Source: Eubacteriales bacterium (GTDB taxonomy: Bacteria > Bacillota > Clostridia > Oscillospirales > Butyricicoccaceae). From it: a DNA stretch of 38,543 bases. The position numbers and the translations under genes are program-made. The notes beneath the pieces are model-generated. The model was given only the letters and a program-made list of their open reading frames with translations. It had not been told where the DNA came from and made no database searches. Shown here one piece after another: positions 1-8,065 of this stretch (the stretch's first letter is position 1; each line of letters begins with the position of its first letter). The DNA is taken from contig JAUNIY010000010.1 of NCBI GenBank assembly GCA_030523305.1, forward strand, positions 1-38,543, written 5' to 3'.

Positions 1-492
1 AAATGCCAGTGACGTGTCCTTCGTCAGCGTAATGATTTCATTGGTGACGGGTGGCAGGACATTTTTTACCATCTGCGGGAAAATGATCTTGCAAAAGGTC
101 TGTACCTTCGTGTATCCCAATACCTCCGAGGCTTCATACTGCCCTTTTGGAATGGATTGGATACCAGCGCGGTAGATTTCCGCAAAATATGCAGCATAGT
201 TGATAGAAAATCCGACAATCGCAGCCCAAAAGCGCCATGAATTGGATACCGCGATGCCAAATAAGTAATACGGTCCAAAGAACACGACAACCAGCTGCAG
301 CATCAGCGGCGTGCCGCGGAGAACAGAAATCACAAACCCCGTCACAGCAGATAGCGGGCGAAATTTTGACATGCGGCCAAAGCAAACCAGTAGGCCAAGC
401 GGCATGGAAAAAATCAGCGTGAGCGCAAACAGCAGCAGGGATGCTGTAATACCGCTGCCGATCTGCTCGACAACGGAAATAAAATATTGCAT
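1..492 (-). CDS. Amino-acid ABC transporter permease (HisM/GlnP type), cut by window edge
   Basis: Inner-membrane permease subunit of a polar amino-acid ABC importer. The 164 visible codons translate to a hydrophobic protein starting MQYFISVVEQ, with the family signature RGTPLMLQL and the EAA loop EIYRAGIQSIPKGQYEA, which docks on the ATPase. The start is ATG at 490-492, preceded by an AGAAGG-like site about 10 bases away. The last part of the protein, and probably the ATPase gene, lie beyond base 1. It follows the binding-protein gene in the same direction with a 75-base gap that holds a GC-rich hairpin. The family assignment is firm; the amino acid carried cannot be told. Confidence 0.9.
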   Translation of the reverse strand, partial: MQYFISVVEQIGSGITASLLLFALTLIFSMPLGLLVCFGRMSKFRPLSAVTGFVISVLRGTPLMLQLVVVFFGPYYLFGIAVSNSWRFWAAIVGFSINYAAYFAEIYRAGIQSIPKGQYEASEVLGYTKVQTFCKIIFPQMVKNVLPPVTNEIITLTKDTSLAF

Positions 493-525
493 GAAGTAAG
501 CCTTCTTTCTATTTCAATGACGAAA

Positions 526-550
526 GCGGCGGAAATATGATCCCCGCCGC
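526..550 (-). other. Intercistronic hairpin between binding protein and permease
   Basis: Perfect 7-bp inverted repeat GCGGCGG / CCGCCGC with an 11-base loop, located just after the binding-protein stop. No U-run follows, so it is more likely an mRNA-stabilising or attenuating element that keeps binding protein in excess over permease (known for binding-protein transporters; inference here) than a terminator. Confidence 0.55.
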
Positions 551-567
551 TTGCAAATCCGAACCTA

Positions 568-1455
568 TTATTCCAAGCACCATGTTTCTGCAAGGAAGCT
601 ATATGCGCCATCATCCATTTCAGACCATTCGGTCAGAATGGTTTCCACCGTGCCGTCAGCAACCAAGGCTTCCAGCGCTTCCTGAACCTGGTCGCGCAGT
701 TCTTCGTTGCCCTTCTTGAAACCAATCGCATACTGCTCGGAAGAAATTTCTTCATCCAGAATCACATATGCATCGCCTTCGCGGTTGGAAATTTCATAGT
801 TCGCTACGCCGACATCCATTGCAATGGCATCCACCGCGCCAGACTCCAGATCCATAAACGCTGTGTTGTAGTTGGATACCTGGATCAGCTGGCCCAGAGA
901 TGCGCTGATCTGCTGTCCAACTTCGGTTGCATCCTCGCCTTCCAGCGCAGCCAGCGCGGAAGAATCCGCCTGGACATCCATAATTTTTCCAGCCAAGTCG
1001 TCAATGGACGAAATGCCGGAGTCTGACTTGACAACAACGACCTGGGAGTTATCAATATACGGTTCCGACCATGTGTAATCATCTTCGCGGCCATTGATTG
1101 TAAAACCGTTCCAGATGCAATCGATGGAACCAGTCGTCAGCTCCATATCCTTGGAATCCCAGTCGATCGGCTGCTTCACCAGCTCCCAGCCATAGTAATC
1201 ACACACGGCCTCTGCCAGATCCAAGTCAAAACCACTGTAATCATCGCCATCTTTATAACCATACGGCGGGAACTCTGCGTCAAAGCCAACCGTCAGCTTG
1301 GTGCGCTCCACGGTATTTTCTGCCGCTGCCGAACCGGAATCTGTGGCAGCATTGTTATCCGAACTATCTGAACTGGTCGAGCTGCTGCCGCAGCCAACCA
1401 AAGATACTGCCATCACGCCTGCGAGAAGCATTGCCGCAATTTTTCTTACCTTCAT
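568..1455 (-). CDS. Amino-acid ABC transporter substrate-binding lipoprotein
   Basis: Extracellular solute-binding protein (SBP_bac_3 family, 295 aa) that would deliver an amino acid to the permease encoded directly downstream. The N-terminus is a lipoprotein signal with lipobox LVGC (lipidated Cys22), followed by a Ser/Asn/Asp linker. The fold begins at TKLTVGFDAEFPPYGY, the usual first strand, and FDLDLAEAV and MDVGVANYEI are typical segments of the two lobes. The start ATG lies 6-9 bases after AGGAGA. It is the first gene of a transcript driven by the promoter at 1510-1538. Ligand specificity is not assignable by eye, though the FPP-Y-G motif favours polar amino acids. Confidence 0.93.
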   Translation of the reverse strand: MKVRKIAAMLLAGVMAVSLVGCGSSSTSSDSSDNNAATDSGSAAAENTVERTKLTVGFDAEFPPYGYKDGDDYSGFDLDLAEAVCDYYGWELVKQPIDWDSKDMELTTGSIDCIWNGFTINGREDDYTWSEPYIDNSQVVVVKSDSGISSIDDLAGKIMDVQADSSALAALEGEDATEVGQQISASLGQLIQVSNYNTAFMDLESGAVDAIAMDVGVANYEISNREGDAYVILDEEISSEQYAIGFKKGNEELRDQVQEALEALVADGTVETILTEWSEMDDGAYSFLAETWCLE

Positions 1456-1766
1456 TTTTTCTTTCTCCTATTATGAATTTTCTTCGCGCTGCTCAATCAG
1501 CACATTGCTATTTTAACCTTTTACCATGCTAAAGTCAACAGCCTGCGCATATTTTTATGTAAATTTAAGCGTTGATGGTTGATGCAACCGTTTGAATACC
1601 GAATAATCACCATGCGATTTCCGGGTATGTCCAGGCAGCCCGTCTCTGTTCCCCAAAGTAATTTTGCTTTTTTCACAAAAATCTCGTGTAAAATATCTTT
1701 TCTTCGTGCATTTATGATGAAAGTATGATATGATAAAAGAAATCCAATACGAAGGAGCGCTCCTAT
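1456..1766. other. Divergent intergenic region
   Basis: The minus-strand half holds the good promoter of the ABC transporter (1510-1538). The plus-strand half is AT-rich and ends in two overlapping TATGAT-like -10 candidates just upstream of the GAAGGAG site of the gene at 1767, without a convincing -35. No small gene is seen. Confidence 0.5.
1510..1538 (-). promoter_or_regulatory. Sigma-A promoter of the amino-acid ABC transporter
   Basis: On the minus strand, -35 TTGACT (1533-1538) and -10 TAAAAT (1510-1515) are separated by exactly 17 bp, about 50 bases upstream of the binding-protein start. Confidence 0.75.
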
Positions 1767-2672
1767 ATGGAAAACAATCTTTTTACCAATGCACATATTC
1801 TGGCCTGGCTGCAATATTTCTCGGATCATTCCGATGTGGATCTGGAACGTGTGAAAATCCTCGATATTACCCGAAAAAACAAAAACCTGATCCCTACGGT
1901 AGAATCGCATCGCTCCGTGCTGGTATTCACCGAAGCGGGCCACCCAGATATTTTTTACCGCATGTTCAACGCCGGCTTGGGTGAATGTACGGTAATTTAT
2001 AATGAAGGCAGTGAACCGACCGGCCCAATCAAGCAGAGCAAGGTCTATGATATGATGGATCGCGGCATCAACGCGTCTGCCGGCATGCTCATCCTCAATC
2101 CCAATGCCCGCAGCACGTTTAAATTCGGTATCAGCAACCAGTCGTTTGCATTCGGCTCCGTGCGCTATGTCGGTGCAGAAATCCGTGCTGTCATTTTAAG
2201 CAAAATGCAGGTCGATATGCAAAAGAATATTTGCGTGATTTCCGGCGAATCCATCGCTGTAGAAGCTGCGAACCTTGCGGCCGAAGGCACTGTTATCGCA
2301 GTGGAATACAACCGGCATGACCGCAAAACGCTGGAGGACAATGTCAGTCAATTTGGATTGAACAACATCACCATCATCGACCATGTCGATGCCGAAACCA
2401 TGGCAGATCTTCCGATTCCGGATGTTACAATGCTTGTCGCTTCCGCAAGTATGGAGCAGGAAATGCAGTGCCTGCTGGAGCTAAATCCTAACATGGAGTT
2501 TGTTGTCTACACACTGGATTTCCATGTTGCTGCCGATATGCCTGCGCTTTGCAAAAAATTCGGCATTCACGATCTCGATGTGATCCAAATCGCTGTCTCC
2601 AAACTCAACAGCAAACATACCTTCGACACCCAGCCTGCTCCTTGGATCATCACCGGTAAAGCCGGAGAATAA
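1767..2672 (+). CDS. Stand-alone degenerate CbiE/CbiT-like (precorrin methyltransferase fold) protein
   Basis: A 301-aa protein whose architecture follows fused cobalamin enzymes CbiE-CbiT (CobL). Residues 50-145 resemble the CbiE C-terminal half, including the linker GAEIRAVILSKM (136-147) that in CobL reads (T/R)xEVRAxxLAKL. Residues 150-300 resemble CbiT: SIAVEAA (162-168), the acidic strand end VIAVEYN and the closing strands VIQIAVSKL and PAPWIITG. The SAM-binding loop, normally G-x-G-x-G, reads VISGES (158-163), so SAM binding is doubtful. No other cobalamin gene is present in the window. The start ATG follows AAGGAG. Function is unknown; a ligand sensor or a methyltransferase with another substrate is possible. 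The fold call is my own alignment from memory. Confidence 0.6.
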   Translation: MENNLFTNAHILAWLQYFSDHSDVDLERVKILDITRKNKNLIPTVESHRSVLVFTEAGHPDIFYRMFNAGLGECTVIYNEGSEPTGPIKQSKVYDMMDRGINASAGMLILNPNARSTFKFGISNQSFAFGSVRYVGAEIRAVILSKMQVDMQKNICVISGESIAVEAANLAAEGTVIAVEYNRHDRKTLEDNVSQFGLNNITIIDHVDAETMADLPIPDVTMLVASASMEQEMQCLLELNPNMEFVVYTLDFHVAADMPALCKKFGIHDLDVIQIAVSKLNSKHTFDTQPAPWIITGKAGE

Positions 2673-2691
2673 GAACTCCACAAAAATTGCG

Positions 2692-2723
2692 CAGGCAGCT
2701 TTCCATGCCGGGGAAGCTGCCTG
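2692..2723. terminator. Hairpin terminator between convergent genes
   Basis: Perfect 10-bp stem CAGGCAGCTT / AAGCTGCCTG with a 12-base loop, 20 bases after the stop of the CbiET-like gene and 46 bases from the stop of the convergent exporter gene. The T-run is poor (TGTTGTTG), so strength is uncertain. It may act in both directions. Confidence 0.55.
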
Positions 2724-2769
2724 TTGTTGCGTATGATATTTTCATTTGATGTATTCCAATGGATACTGA

Positions 2770-3516
2770 TTACAAATCTGTTAGAACTTTGACGAACAGC
2801 AGCGCCAATACAACCAAAATAATGGGCTTAACAATTTTCATTCCATTCTTCATGACCATAGATGCGCCAATGTAATGCCCGGCAACACTGAATACGGCTG
2901 CCGCAAGTCCAAGCGTCAGCATCACTTTCCCACCTATCAGGAAAGCAACCAACGCAGAAACATTGGATGCCAGATTGATCAGCTTTGTATTGGCCGCGGC
3001 CTGCATCATATCCATTTTCGCCAGCCCTACCATAATCAAAATCAGGAAGGTTCCGGTCCCTGGCCCATAAAATCCATCATAGCAGCCGATGACGAGTGCA
3101 GCGGTCCATGTGATGGCAAGCATATATGCGCGTGATACACTGCCCTGTCGTTCTTCCACAAGCGCATTTTTTCGAAAAACCAACACCGCCGTGATTGGCA
3201 ACACCACAAGCAGGACGATTTTTAGCGTGCTTTCTGGCACCAGCAAGGTCAATCTTGCGCCGATAAACGAGCCAACCAACGAGAAACCCACCGCTGGAAG
3301 CGCTACGGACCAATCAACCACGGTGTTCCTGCAAAACCGTATTGTGGAAACAAGCGTCCCCGTCGCTGACGACAGCTTGTTTGTAGCAATTGCCTGATGC
3401 ATCGGTACCCCGGCCAACAGGTATGCAGGAAGCGAAATCAATCCGCCTCCGCCTGCAATGGCATCGACAAAACCCGCAAGGAAAACCAGTGGGCAGACAA
3501 TACAAAACTGTAACAT
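2770..3516 (-). CDS. TSUP (TauE/SafE) family anion exporter
   Basis: A 248-aa polytopic membrane protein with about eight hydrophobic helices. The family hallmark GFVDAIAGGGG is near residues 15-25, with a second-half copy around YDGFYGPGTGTF. TSUP proteins export sulfite, sulfoacetate or other small organosulfur/organic anions (family knowledge). The reading frame is open further upstream to 3654, but the start chosen is ATG at 3514-3516, preceded by AAGAGGAGA at proper spacing. It has its own promoter (3548-3576), divergent from the RmlD-like operon. The substrate is unknown. A role in exporting sulfite from a C-S-cleaving GRE is imaginable but unsupported. Confidence 0.88.
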   Translation of the reverse strand: MLQFCIVCPLVFLAGFVDAIAGGGGLISLPAYLLAGVPMHQAIATNKLSSATGTLVSTIRFCRNTVVDWSVALPAVGFSLVGSFIGARLTLLVPESTLKIVLLVVLPITAVLVFRKNALVEERQGSVSRAYMLAITWTAALVIGCYDGFYGPGTGTFLILIMVGLAKMDMMQAAANTKLINLASNVSALVAFLIGGKVMLTLGLAAAVFSVAGHYIGASMVMKNGMKIVKPIILVVLALLFVKVLTDL

Positions 3517-3547
3517 GTTTTCTTCTCCTCTTTTTGATTCCTGCTTG

Positions 3548-3576
3548 ATTATATATGTCTTCCGCCATAAAAGCAA
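3548..3576 (-). promoter_or_regulatory. Promoter of the TSUP gene
   Basis: Minus-strand -10 TATAAT (3548-3553) and a weaker -35 TTGCTT (3571-3576), with 17-bp spacing, 32 bases upstream of the start. Confidence 0.55.
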
Positions 3577-3635
3577 ACATATTTCAGAAATATCTATCAA
3601 ATATTTCATAAAATCGCACAATGTTACAAATTGGA

Positions 3636-3664
3636 TTGACACGCTATACTTCAAATGTTATACT
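3636..3664 (+). promoter_or_regulatory. Strong promoter of the RmlD-like/symporter/binding-protein operon
   Basis: Consensus -35 TTGACA (3636-3641) and -10 TATACT (3659-3664), 17-bp spacing, about 90 bases upstream of the first start codon. Confidence 0.8.
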
Positions 3665-3753
3665 ATTGGTCCGGCTCAAGTGGAATTTTGTACAGATATC
3701 CCGTTCTTTTTACATATCGGGCGTAAAAAAAGAAATGAATTGGAGGTAACAAT

Positions 3754-4593
3754 ATGAAAAAAATCTGGATTGTCGGAGCCAGCGGACGTGTCGGTTCCGC
3801 ACTGCTCAAACAACTCGACTGTTTGAAATACGAAATTATGGTAACCGATATTTCAGAAGTCGATGTCACCAATCGCAAAGACGTCATTTCGTACATGAAA
3901 ATCAGCCGTCCTGACGTTGTCATCAACTGCGCCGGCATGACTGACCTGGAAGCATGCGAGGCCGATCCCGATGCTGCATACCGCGTCAACGCAATCGGCG
4001 CGCGCAACCTAGCTATGGCCTGCGACCTGAACGAATGCAAGCTGATCCAAATGTCCACAGACGACATTTTTTCCATGCGTTCGGATCAGCCGTATAATGA
4101 ATTCGAACCGGCGAATCCACGCTCAGTATATGGCAAATCCAAATATGCCGGCGAACAAATGGTATCGTCCCTGTCTACCCGCTTTGTCATCGTCCGCAGT
4201 TCCTGGATCTATGGCACCCGCAAGGATTTTGTTGCAACGGTATGCAATGCCGTCAAGACGCAAACACCACTTGAAGTCCCGATCAATCAGTATGCCGTTC
4301 CAACCAGCGCGAAAGAGTTAGCAAAGGTTGTAGCGTACTTCATTGACAACGATCTATTTGGCATTTACCATGCCGTATGCCAAGGATCATGCAGCCGGTA
4401 TGAATTTGCAAAAGAAATCCTGAACAACCTCGGTGAAGACGTCGAACTGATCCCAGTCAATACGACGGACAAAGACCGTCCGCTGTATTCCGTCTTGGAC
4501 AATATGATGCTGCGTCTAGAAAATCTGGAACAACCGATCAGATGGCAGGATGCGCTTGCAGAATACATCAGAGAAACAGGAGGAATTGTATAA
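3754..4593 (+). CDS. RmlD-like extended SDR (NAD(P)-dependent nucleotide-sugar reductase family)
   Basis: A 279-aa Rossmann protein resembling dTDP-4-dehydrorhamnose reductase. The dinucleotide loop is GASGRVG (8-14); DVVINCAGMTDLEACE and STDDIF (101-106) match the RmlD strands; catalytic Tyr126 and Lys130 sit in SVYGKSKYAGE. The length is close to RmlD (about 285-300). No rhamnose genes (rmlA, B, C) lie nearby. Instead it is the first gene of an operon with a symporter and a binding protein, and its stop overlaps the next start (TAATG). True rhamnose synthesis is therefore doubtful; it may reduce another sugar or keto substrate. The start ATG follows TGGAGG. Confidence 0.8.
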   Translation: MKKIWIVGASGRVGSALLKQLDCLKYEIMVTDISEVDVTNRKDVISYMKISRPDVVINCAGMTDLEACEADPDAAYRVNAIGARNLAMACDLNECKLIQMSTDDIFSMRSDQPYNEFEPANPRSVYGKSKYAGEQMVSSLSTRFVIVRSSWIYGTRKDFVATVCNAVKTQTPLEVPINQYAVPTSAKELAKVVAYFIDNDLFGIYHAVCQGSCSRYEFAKEILNNLGEDVELIPVNTTDKDRPLYSVLDNMMLRLENLEQPIRWQDALAEYIRETGGIV

Positions 4594-5858
4594 TGGCGAA
4601 GAAACGGAAAAAGCTGGAGCTTTCTGCGAAGATTTTTATCGCGTTAATCTCCGGCGCATTGCTGGGTGTCCTCATCCACTACTTTTTACCAAACAGCTAT
4701 TTCCGGGATACCATCCTGATCGGCGGCGTCTTTTACGTCGTGGGCCAAGGCTTTATCCGGTTGATGCAGATGCTGGTTGTCCCGCTGGTGTTCTGTTCGC
4801 TTGTGTGCGGCAGTATGTCCATCGGCGATACCAAAACATTGGGCAAGGTTGGCATAAAAACCGTGATCTTTTATTTGTTTACCACTGCTCTAGCGATTTG
4901 CATCGCCCTTGGCGTTGCATCCCTGATTAACCCAGGTATCGGTATTTCTCTGGAATCGGTAGAAACCTCGGAGGTAACGGTTGCAGAATCCACCAGCTTT
5001 GCTGATACGCTGCTGAACATTATTCCAAAGAATCCAGTTGCCTCCATGGCCAATGGCGATATGCTTCCGATCATCGTGTTCGCCCTGTTTGTCGGTATTT
5101 TGCTGGCAAAGATGGGCTCAAAAGCTTCCACGGTCTCCAACTTCTTCAGCCAGTTCAACGACCTGATGATGGAAATGACGATGGCGATTATGAAAGTGGC
5201 CCCGATCGGTGTATTCTGCCTGATTGCAAAAACATTTTCGGAAATTGGTTTCTCCGCTTTCGTCCCCATGCTCAAATACATGGGTGCAGTGATTCTCGCG
5301 CTGGCCATCCAGTGCTTTGGCAGCTATCAGGCTTTGCTGTTCCTGTTCACCCGCCTCAATCCTTTGCGTTTTATCAAGAAGTTCTCTCCAGTCATGATGT
5401 TTGCGTTCACCACAGCGACCTCCAATGCGACCATTCCGATGTCGATCGATACGCTGGATAAAAAAATGGGCGTTTCCAAGAAGATTTCATCGTTCACCAT
5501 TCCGCTCGGCGCAACCGTCAATATGGACGGCACCTCCATCATGCAGGGCGTTGCCGTTATCTTCATTGCACAGGCTTACGGCATCTCGTTGACACCGTCC
5601 GATCTGCTTACCGTCATTGCGACGGCAACCATTGCTTCCATCGGCACTGCCGGCGTCCCGTCGGTAGGATTGGTTACACTGTCCATGGTACTCACCTCGG
5701 TCGGCTTGCCAACAGAAGGCATTGCATTGATTATGGGCATTGACCGTATCCTGGACATGATGCGTACCGCAGTCAATATCACCGGCGACGCCGTTTGCAC
5801 TACCATCGTAGCGCACCAGAACAAGTTGCTGGATCGCTCCGTATTCGCTAAGGACTAA
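4593..5858 (+). CDS. Dicarboxylate/amino-acid:cation symporter (DAACS, GltP/GltT family)
   Basis: A 421-aa secondary transporter of the sodium:dicarboxylate symporter family. Family marks visible: ATSNATIPMS (reentrant loop HP1, the SSSxxTLP region), NMDGT in TM7 (cation site) and IGTAGVPSVG in HP2. Homologues import glutamate, aspartate, serine/threonine or C4-dicarboxylates with Na+ or H+. The true start is ATG at 4593, preceded by AGGAGG, overlapping the stop of the preceding gene by one base; this excludes the longer open frame upstream. A binding lipoprotein follows 29 bases downstream, which is unusual for this porter class. Confidence 0.93.
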   Translation: MAKKRKKLELSAKIFIALISGALLGVLIHYFLPNSYFRDTILIGGVFYVVGQGFIRLMQMLVVPLVFCSLVCGSMSIGDTKTLGKVGIKTVIFYLFTTALAICIALGVASLINPGIGISLESVETSEVTVAESTSFADTLLNIIPKNPVASMANGDMLPIIVFALFVGILLAKMGSKASTVSNFFSQFNDLMMEMTMAIMKVAPIGVFCLIAKTFSEIGFSAFVPMLKYMGAVILALAIQCFGSYQALLFLFTRLNPLRFIKKFSPVMMFAFTTATSNATIPMSIDTLDKKMGVSKKISSFTIPLGATVNMDGTSIMQGVAVIFIAQAYGISLTPSDLLTVIATATIASIGTAGVPSVGLVTLSMVLTSVGLPTEGIALIMGIDRILDMMRTAVNITGDAVCTTIVAHQNKLLDRSVFAKD

Positions 5859-5887
5859 GATATTTGTCTGAAAGAAGGTTATACCCA

Positions 5888-6781
5888 ATGAAACTGAGAA
5901 AAACCCTTCTTGGATTGTTTACTGCTGCCTCTCTCTTGCTGTGTGCAGGTTGCGGCGCAGCATCCGGCGGTACATCATGGAACGACACAGCGTCAGACTC
6001 TGGAACTCCCGCCGAGGAACAAACCTTTGAAATCAAAACAACCGATGCCATTCAGGACATCATTGACCGCGGTTATCTGATTGTCGGCTGTAAAAACGAT
6101 GTCCCGGGATTGGGCTATTACAACGAAGAAACCCAAGCCTATGAGGGTGGTGAAATTGATCTCGCTTATTACCTTGCAGCAAAAATCTTTGACACTTCCT
6201 ATGATGATGCTGTAAAACAACAGCTGGTTCATTTTGAACCAGTTCAGACGGATAACCGAGAAAAAGCTCTGCAAGACGGCAATGTAGATTATATCATTGC
6301 TACCTATACGATCACAGATGAACGGAAAGAAGTCGTTGATTTCTCCAATAGCTATTATACCAACTCAATTGGTCTGATGGTCAATACCAATAGCGCGGAC
6401 AACAGCACGCTTCGTGAGGAACGCATCCGTTCTATTGTTGATCTGGATAACAAATACATCGGTATTATAAGTGGTTCTACAACCCGCAACGATTTTCTAA
6501 ATTATATTGCTCGTAATGCTATCCCGATTCATCCAAAATTTGTTACGTATTCTTCTTATGCGGAAATAAGCGAAGAACTGGAAGCTGGTCACATTGATGT
6601 ATTTTGTGTCGATGTTCCTATTCTCAAAGGCTATCTGAACGATGACAGAAAAATTTTAAATGACCGTTTTGCTTCTCAGGATTACGGTATTGCAGCAGCC
6701 AAAGGCAAAGATGGCCTGATTGATGCTGCCAACACCGTGATCGAAGAGCTACAGTACAATAAGATTGTTTTGTTCTCATAA
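5888..6781 (+). CDS. Solute-binding lipoprotein (SBP_bac_3 type) co-transcribed with a symporter
   Basis: A 297-aa exported lipoprotein with signal MKLRKTLLGL and lipobox CAGC (Cys22), followed by a Ser/Thr/Asp-rich linker. The body resembles amino-acid binding proteins: YLIVGCKNDVPGLGYYN opens lobe 1, GEIDLAYYLA follows, and TITDERKEVVDFSNSYY is a classic hinge-region motif. No ABC permease or ATPase follows; a terminator comes 23 bases after the stop. It sits 29 bases after the DAACS symporter, so it may feed that secondary transporter, act in sensing, or be an orphan component of a distant ABC system. The start ATG is at 5888 after AAGAAGG. Confidence 0.88.
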   Translation: MKLRKTLLGLFTAASLLLCAGCGAASGGTSWNDTASDSGTPAEEQTFEIKTTDAIQDIIDRGYLIVGCKNDVPGLGYYNEETQAYEGGEIDLAYYLAAKIFDTSYDDAVKQQLVHFEPVQTDNREKALQDGNVDYIIATYTITDERKEVVDFSNSYYTNSIGLMVNTNSADNSTLREERIRSIVDLDNKYIGIISGSTTRNDFLNYIARNAIPIHPKFVTYSSYAEISEELEAGHIDVFCVDVPILKGYLNDDRKILNDRFASQDYGIAAAKGKDGLIDAANTVIEELQYNKIVLFS

Positions 6782-6803
6782 TTCATTCAGCGAAATAAAA
6801 TGG

Positions 6804-6841
6804 AATGCCGGGACTGTTTTTACAACAATCCCGGCATTTTT
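6804..6841 (+). terminator. Rho-independent terminator of the symporter/binding-protein operon
   Basis: Stem AATGCCGGGA / TCCCGGCATT followed by TTTTTA. It lies between convergent genes; on the minus strand the trailing sequence CCATTTTATTT is a weaker T-tract, so it may also serve the gene at 6860. Confidence 0.88.
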
Positions 6842-6859
6842 ATGCTTGAAAATATTGAT

Positions 6860-7816
6860 TTACGCCTTTACTGCACCACGGTCACAGCGATTGCCCCAGC
6901 TGTCGATCAGTTGCCCATCGCGATATACGCAAATAATTTCGCAGTTATTGGGACAGCGGCCACAGCTCGCCTCCCTAGTATAAAATTCCATATCCTCCAT
7001 GGAGAAATCAAATTCCTGACGTTTGGTGCTTCTTCTCGCCAGAATCGCAGCGCCAAGGGCGCCCATCAGATGTCCATTGGGGTCTACAATGACCTTGCTG
7101 CCCAGCATTTTTTCAAATGCTGCAACAACGCCTTTGTTTTTGCTCACGCCACCCTGAAACACAATGGGACTGGCGATTTTTTTGCCCTTTCCGACATTGT
7201 TCATATAGTTTGCGGCAACAGCGTTGCACACACCGGCAATGATATCCTCTCTCGGATGCCCCATCTGGATTTTATGTACCAAATCGCTTTCCGCAAATAC
7301 GGTGCAGCGCGCGGCAATCTGCGTCGGATGCTTGGATTTGAGTGCAAAATCGCCGATCTCCTCCACTTCAATACCAAGGCGTTTCGCCTGGCTCGACAGG
7401 AATGCGCCGGTTCCCGCCGCACACAGCGTGTTCATCGCATAGTCAACCGCTACGCCATTTTCCACGAGGATAATTTTCGAATCCTGTCCGCCAATCTCAA
7501 GGATCGTGCGAACCTCCGGATAAAACGTCGTCGTGCCGACGGCATGCGCGGTAATTTCATTTTTTACAATCGTTGCACCGACAATGGTGCCAACCAACTT
7601 GCGCGCACTGCCGGTTGTGCCAGTAGCTACCACTTTATAGGTTTCCCTGTCGAGCTGTTTTTCCAGCAACGCAACCAGCTTTTTGACCGCGCCAATCGGG
7701 TCGCCCTGTGTCCAGATATATTCACTGGACAGGATACGGTTTTGTTTATCTATGATAACGCCCTTGGTTGAAATGGAACCCACATCAATGCCAAGATAGG
7801 CATGTATTTGACCCAT
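6860..7816 (-). CDS. HgdC/BcrA-type activator ATPase (acyl-CoA dehydratase activase family) with Cys-rich tail
   Basis: A 318-aa ASKHA ATPase that in characterised relatives forms a homodimer bridging one [4Fe-4S] cluster and injects an ATP-energised electron into a 2-hydroxyacyl-CoA dehydratase or benzoyl-CoA reductase. Visible marks: GIDVGSISTKG (9-19, phosphate 1), EIGGQDSK (107-114, phosphate 2) and the cluster ligands Cys132 (NTLCAAGTG) and Cys171 (AARCTVFAESD). Beyond the usual core (about 260 aa) there is a tail with Cys285, 288, 292, 296 and 311 (CGRCPNNC and GNRC), which looks like a second metal/cluster site. The start chosen is the ATG at 7814-7816, 8 bases after AAGGA. No dehydratase subunits occur in the window, so the partner is unknown. 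Confidence 0.87.
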   Translation of the reverse strand: MGQIHAYLGIDVGSISTKGVIIDKQNRILSSEYIWTQGDPIGAVKKLVALLEKQLDRETYKVVATGTTGSARKLVGTIVGATIVKNEITAHAVGTTTFYPEVRTILEIGGQDSKIILVENGVAVDYAMNTLCAAGTGAFLSSQAKRLGIEVEEIGDFALKSKHPTQIAARCTVFAESDLVHKIQMGHPREDIIAGVCNAVAANYMNNVGKGKKIASPIVFQGGVSKNKGVVAAFEKMLGSKVIVDPNGHLMGALGAAILARRSTKRQEFDFSMEDMEFYTREASCGRCPNNCEIICVYRDGQLIDSWGNRCDRGAVKA

Positions 7817-7864
7817 GAAACTCATCCTTCCATATTATTATCCTACCGGATTTCAGCAGCAAAC

Positions 7865-7893
7865 ATTATAGCATATCAAAAGTCTTTCTTCAA
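7865..7893 (-). promoter_or_regulatory. Promoter of the activator ATPase gene
   Basis: Minus-strand -35 TTGAAG (7888-7893) and perfect -10 TATAAT (7865-7870), 17-bp spacing, about 50 bases upstream of the start codon. Confidence 0.75.
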
Positions 7894-8008
7894 CGATCAA
7901 ACACACCAAAATTATCTCTCGCTGGTCCAAAACTTTGCAGAGATCATGTTGCAAAAATTTACACGCAGCGATAAACCAGGCCGTTTCCCGCAGTTATCAC
8001 ATCAATGC

Positions 8009-8057
8009 AAACAAAAAGACCTTTGGGCAGCATCTGTATCGCGCAAAAGGCCTTTTC
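8009..8057 (-). terminator. Terminator of tetR-1
   Basis: Minus-strand hairpin with arms AAAGGCCTTTTG and CCAAAGGTCTTT (one mismatch/bulge), ending in TCTTTTTGTTT, just after the tetR-1 stop. It resembles in placement and arm sequence (AGGCCT) the terminator of tetR-2. Confidence 0.65.
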
Positions 8058-8065
8058 TATCTGTT

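Noticed and set aside
2770..3516. Link between the TSUP exporter and a sulfite-releasing (isethionate or dihydroxypropanesulfonate lyase) GRE
   Set aside because: The genes are 18 kb apart, under different promoters; no sulfonate uptake or aldehyde-forming partner is seen beside the GRE.
3754..4593. dTDP-rhamnose biosynthesis from the RmlD-like gene
   Set aside because: No rmlA, rmlB or rmlC in the window; the gene is instead coupled to transport genes.
6800..7771. 323-aa plus-strand open frame opposite the activator ATPase
   Set aside because: It overlaps a terminator at its start and mirrors a well-defined ASKHA ATPase; shadow frame.
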